A stretch of 38,932 bases of DNA from Prevotellaceae bacterium. Its GTDB lineage: Bacteria; Bacteroidota; Bacteroidia; Bacteroidales; Bacteroidaceae. A program made the position numbers and the translations under genes. Positions 36,801-38,932 of the stretch are shown in pieces; within the stretch, counting starts at the first letter, position 1; each line of letters begins with the position of its first letter. The notes below the pieces were generated by a model. The model was not told the origin of the DNA, searched no databases, and was given only the letters and a program-made list of their open reading frames with translations. Location of the stretch: positions 1-38,932 of the forward strand of contig JAJPYT010000071.1 of assembly GCA_021204845.1 (NCBI GenBank), written 5' to 3'.

Positions 36801-37341
36801 TATTGACCGCTACGATATGGTATACTTAGGCAATTCGAATCCTAAGTGCTATGGTGGTTTCGGCATCAACTTATACTACGGAAACTTCGAGCTCAACGCT
36901 TCCTTCAACTTCCGCATGGGCAACCAGATAGTGAACCTGGCACGCGGAGAATATGAAAGCATGACCGCCAACACTAACCAGAGCTACGCAACTACATGGC
37001 GCTGGCGCAAGAATGGCGATATCACCGAGATTCCACGTGCCTTGAGTTCCGTTTACGGTTACGAGAGTTACAACTCCCTGCCCAGCGACCGCTATGTGGA
37101 GAACGGAGATTACCTGCGTTTCCAGTATTTGCAGCTGAAGTATAATTTCGATGCCAAGAAACTTAAGAAGTATGGCATTCGTAGCCTCTATCTCTCTGCG
37201 ACGATTAACAATCTTTTCTGCTGGACCAAGTACACTGGTGTTGACCCAGAGGTCAGCATAGGTGGATATGCGGTGGCAACCGATAGCAGTAAGACACCTC
37301 GTTCGAAATCTTTCACTTGCAGTATTAACCTTGGGTTCTAA
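33811..37341 (+). CDS. SusC/RagA-type TonB-dependent outer membrane transporter
   Basis: A 1176-aa protein with signal peptide (KYIKSILLLVIALVAMPVSA, cut before Q). Next come a carboxypeptidase-regulatory-like beta domain at about 25-100 (ISGTVSDEFGGIPGILIKEV), then the plug (LQGQIAGLDIVANSG, MRLRGTTTINGDAEPLIVVN, ITVLKDAASAAKWGVKGANG), then the beta-barrel with its C-terminal FTCSINLGF ending in Phe. The ATG at 33811 is chosen; an earlier in-frame ATG at 33745 lies inside the FAS1 gene. With SusD it should import a glycan or peptide ligand. Codons shift toward GGT, CGT and ATC compared with the flanking genes, as in highly expressed genes. Confidence 0.95.
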   Translation: MNKYIKSILLLVIALVAMPVSAQISRISGTVSDEFGGIPGILIKEVDSNNRIVSSAVTDANGNFTMSVKNKKNKLVFHGMGYTDKEMAINKTVYKVSMSESSKQMNEVLVTGKKMSPTTGLEIPAREYAGAVSSMQMDDLEGLAFESVDQALQGQIAGLDIVANSGNLGSGTTMRLRGTTTINGDAEPLIVVNDHIFELPDDAQSVNFEDMDNEEQFSTLLNVNTEDIESITVLKDAASAAKWGVKGANGVIEIKLRRGKRGPTQVNFSYKFNGTWQPDGYKMLNGDGYTMMLKEAYFNPYQESSYTNDIAELNYNQSMPYIYNHFNHNTDWVDAVKQFGKENRYYINLSGGGEKAQFRIGAGYNKSTGSIIGQKMDQFTESTTLDYQVSDRIQFRTTVNMTFTSNHKNYGNDILARAYKAMPNMSIYEYDAQGNLTGNYFNMFPLSATLTTSETTMIDQIDGTTSYYLSDMFVNGNPVARAKKAWWLQKQYNMTPQFDVTYKLWGKDGDQHQLNYKGDVQLNVYNTSNDEYCPSELKNMDWVFGGDNAAYLTDNERNLVSNSEYKSLEFTTRHDLMYYSSFKNPDHSLSGLFRFEMATGSSTTQTLGLWNVPDGISDPTVVALLSSVSVSTSEWRSHSFFEQLHYSYKSKYSIDVSVRTDGSTAFGRGHKYGTFPSFGGRWNIIDEKFMAKTRKVISMLAFRPTWGVTGNTSSASGNQYNKYSSDGYYNGHSVVTPDNLSLTSLKWEKTAQWNLGFNLGLLNDLFTFEFEVYNKKTTDLLMESRRIASANGFSTLDWVNGGTLRNKGWELNVSTSKFAKVGKFSMKLRGNLSQNFNTVEDMDAMILENLNGSDTWNPTNLSYNQRVQVGNALGSIYGLKYKGVFRYDYDHNGYTTASFQSYGYAEVDADGNVCSSPDYAVAYGTGYDAAGNAINTAAAAARRGENYTCPIAYDADGNMLTDAKGNPLPLYYCYNESSRYQFQGGDAIYEDINHDGSIDRYDMVYLGNSNPKCYGGFGINLYYGNFELNASFNFRMGNQIVNLARGEYESMTANTNQSYATTWRWRKNGDITEIPRALSSVYGYESYNSLPSDRYVENGDYLRFQYLQLKYNFDAKKLKKYGIRSLYLSATINNLFCWTKYTGVDPEVSIGGYAVATDSSKTPRSKSFTCSINLGF

Positions 37342-37353
37342 AACAGAGGAATA

Positions 37354-38932
37354 ATGGAAAAGAATATGAAAACGATAAAAATAGCAAGTGCGCTAATTGT
37401 GATAATATTGGCTGCTTCTTCATGTCAGGACTGGCTTACAGTATATCCTCAAACCCAAGTAGTAGAGGAGGATTTCTGGGAAGACAAGAACGACTTGGAG
37501 GGTGTCCGCTATGCCGCCTACAAGCAAATGTGCAGCACGTTGGAAAAGTTAGTACTTTGGGGAGACCTGCGCTCAGACTCATACACCCTGAGCTCCGCAG
37601 ACGAAAGTACCACAACACAACAACTCTACAAGGAAATACGTGAGGGGCGTCTGGACCGCGACTCTGCCGAGTCATACTTCGAATGGGGAGGTCTCTACAC
37701 CACTATCAACTATTGTAACAAGGTGTTGCAGCATGGTGAAGAGATATTAGAAAAGGACAAGCAGTTCACTTCTGCGGAATGGGCTCAGATGAAGGCGGAA
37801 ATGACGGGCTTAAGAGCTCTCAACTACTTCTATCTGATACGTGCTTTCAAGGACGTTCCCTACACGACGAAAGTGATAAACAACGATACGGAAGTCACAT
37901 CCTTCAGCGCAACCAACCAGCTTGTCATCTTAGACTCGCTCATCGTGGATGTGGAAAGCGTGAAGGGACGCGCCCGTAACCGCTTCACTTCAACGGCAGA
38001 CACTAAAGGACTGATGACAAACGCTGCCATTTATGCCCTACTTAGTGATATGTATTTGTGGAGAGCTTCTCTACATCAGGGACGCGGAATAGACAATGAT
38101 ACTGTTCACGTGACAAATCATCCAGAAAGCACTGACACTATTGTCCCACACTCCGTGAATGGTGACTACCAGCTTTGCGCCGATTATGCAGACCTGGCAA
38201 TGTCCGCATTAGCGTCGCAAACAGAGGATACGAGCGACATGTTCGGCAGCACTCAATTAGAAACGGTTTCTTATGGCCTCACCGATGTAAATCTCCTAAA
38301 GAACAGCTTCGAGAATTTCATTGGCGGGGAAACTCCTGAGTTGACTGCTTATGATCAAATCTTCACAAACGGTAATTCGGACGAGAGCATTTTCGAATTG
38401 CAGTTTAACACGAGTGATTCCAGAAGCAACACGGTTCTTACCAGCCTGTGGGGTTACGGAACAGCGGTTCATTTAGCTATGAGTGACGGTGCTTTAAGTG
38501 CCATTTACACTGGCTCGGAACAATCACGCGACAGTCGCACATGGTTCTCCGCCTGGAACAATGTGGCAGCCATCGGCAGCACCACATATAGCAGCTCATT
38601 GCCTGCCAACTATTGCTTCAAGTGGAGAGACGTGTCACTTACAATGCCGAATAGCACGTCCCCTGAATGTTCCGATCTTAAGATCAGCACGAGCGGAACC
38701 TCTGCGGATTCATATCGTAACTGGATAATCTACCGTCTCAGTGACGTTATGCTGCAGAAGGCAGAGGCTTTGGCTATGCTGGGAGAAAGTGTTGAAGCAA
38801 TGAAATATGTGAATGCCATACATCGCCGCTGGTATTGCAACGACAGCCAAAGCAGCACGATGCAGCCAAGCGATGATTTTACCTCTTTAACGAGTTCTAC
38901 ACTCTTCAGTGGTACCACAAGCGCAACATTAG
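37354..38932 (+). CDS. SusD/RagB-type outer membrane lipoprotein (partial, runs off window)
   Basis: Open from ATG 37354 to the end of the window, 526 codons with no stop. A lipoprotein signal (IASALIVIILAASSC, Cys at residue 24) is followed by QDWLTVYPQTQV, the usual SusD opening. Further SusD signatures are YTTINYCNKVL, AEMTGLRALNYFYLIRAF with DVPY, ALLSDMYLWRAS, and the late RLSDVMLQKAEALAMLG. The protein would cap the SusC barrel 12 nt upstream and bind the ligand at the cell surface. An ATG at 37366 is an alternative start. The 3' end lies outside the window. Confidence 0.93.
   Translation, partial: MEKNMKTIKIASALIVIILAASSCQDWLTVYPQTQVVEEDFWEDKNDLEGVRYAAYKQMCSTLEKLVLWGDLRSDSYTLSSADESTTTQQLYKEIREGRLDRDSAESYFEWGGLYTTINYCNKVLQHGEEILEKDKQFTSAEWAQMKAEMTGLRALNYFYLIRAFKDVPYTTKVINNDTEVTSFSATNQLVILDSLIVDVESVKGRARNRFTSTADTKGLMTNAAIYALLSDMYLWRASLHQGRGIDNDTVHVTNHPESTDTIVPHSVNGDYQLCADYADLAMSALASQTEDTSDMFGSTQLETVSYGLTDVNLLKNSFENFIGGETPELTAYDQIFTNGNSDESIFELQFNTSDSRSNTVLTSLWGYGTAVHLAMSDGALSAIYTGSEQSRDSRTWFSAWNNVAAIGSTTYSSSLPANYCFKWRDVSLTMPNSTSPECSDLKISTSGTSADSYRNWIIYRLSDVMLQKAEALAMLGESVEAMKYVNAIHRRWYCNDSQSSTMQPSDDFTSLTSSTLFSGTTSATL

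Noticed and set aside
1-38932. CRISPR arrays, insertion sequences or prophage
   Set aside because: No regularly spaced identical repeats, transposase, integrase or phage structural genes were found on either strand.

Overview
The window reads as chromosomal DNA of a Bacteroidota bacterium, most likely Bacteroidales and Prevotella-like. Four things point there. Promoters repeatedly match the Bacteroidota type (a TTG/TTTG -33 box about 20 nt before TAnnTTTG). LpxC and FabZ are fused. A bifunctional L-fucokinase/GDP-fucose pyrophosphorylase (Fkp) is present. The right end holds a FAS1 lipoprotein plus a SusC/SusD pair. G+C looks to be near or slightly above 50 %, yet many genes strongly prefer ATA for isoleucine. 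The genus is inference. I see no rRNA, tRNA, insertion sequence, prophage or CRISPR array.

Layout. (1) 92-6226, minus strand: a GDP-L-fucose operon manC-gmd-fcl-fkp that joins the de novo and salvage routes. (2) 6442-9014, plus: fabD, broken by a single in-frame TGA, translationally coupled to a cytoplasmic GH13 amylase-like enzyme and closed by a hairpin terminator. (3) 9113-10441, minus: a HigA-type antitoxin fused to an ImmA/IrrE metallopeptidase, preceded by the internally deleted remnant of its toxin gene. (4) 10640-13738, plus: cell-wall amidase, MCE/MlaD-like protein and DnaA. (5) 13724-15732: a nitroreductase (minus), then divergently a small protein that looks like the two ends of a B12-dependent ribonucleotide reductase joined without the catalytic core, folB, and a small DpnD/PcfM-like gene (minus). 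(6) 15733-16258: a gene-free stretch rich in short repeats and palindromes. (7) 16259-19692, plus: sodium-pumping oxaloacetate decarboxylase OadG-OadA-OadB, with a strong terminator. (8) 19840-30613, plus: a packed housekeeping cluster purM - HARE-HTH nuclease-like gene - prfA - pyrF - lpxD - lpxC/fabZ - lpxA - miaA - PBP1A, with several ATGA overlaps. (9) 30827-38932, plus: FAS1 lipoprotein, SusC-like transporter and SusD-like lipoprotein, the last cut by the window edge.

How the genes work together. The left operon supplies GDP-fucose for surface glycans. fabD, lpxD/lpxC-fabZ/lpxA, the amidase, the MCE protein and PBP1A serve fatty acid, lipid A and wall synthesis. OadGAB links oxaloacetate decarboxylation to a sodium gradient. 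The FAS1-SusC-SusD set looks like an outer-membrane uptake system of unknown substrate.

The points most worth a second look are the core-less ribonucleotide-reductase-like protein, the TGA inside an essential gene (fabD), the toxin remnant beside an intact antitoxin-peptidase, and the nuclease-like gene lodged and translationally coupled inside the purM-prfA operon.
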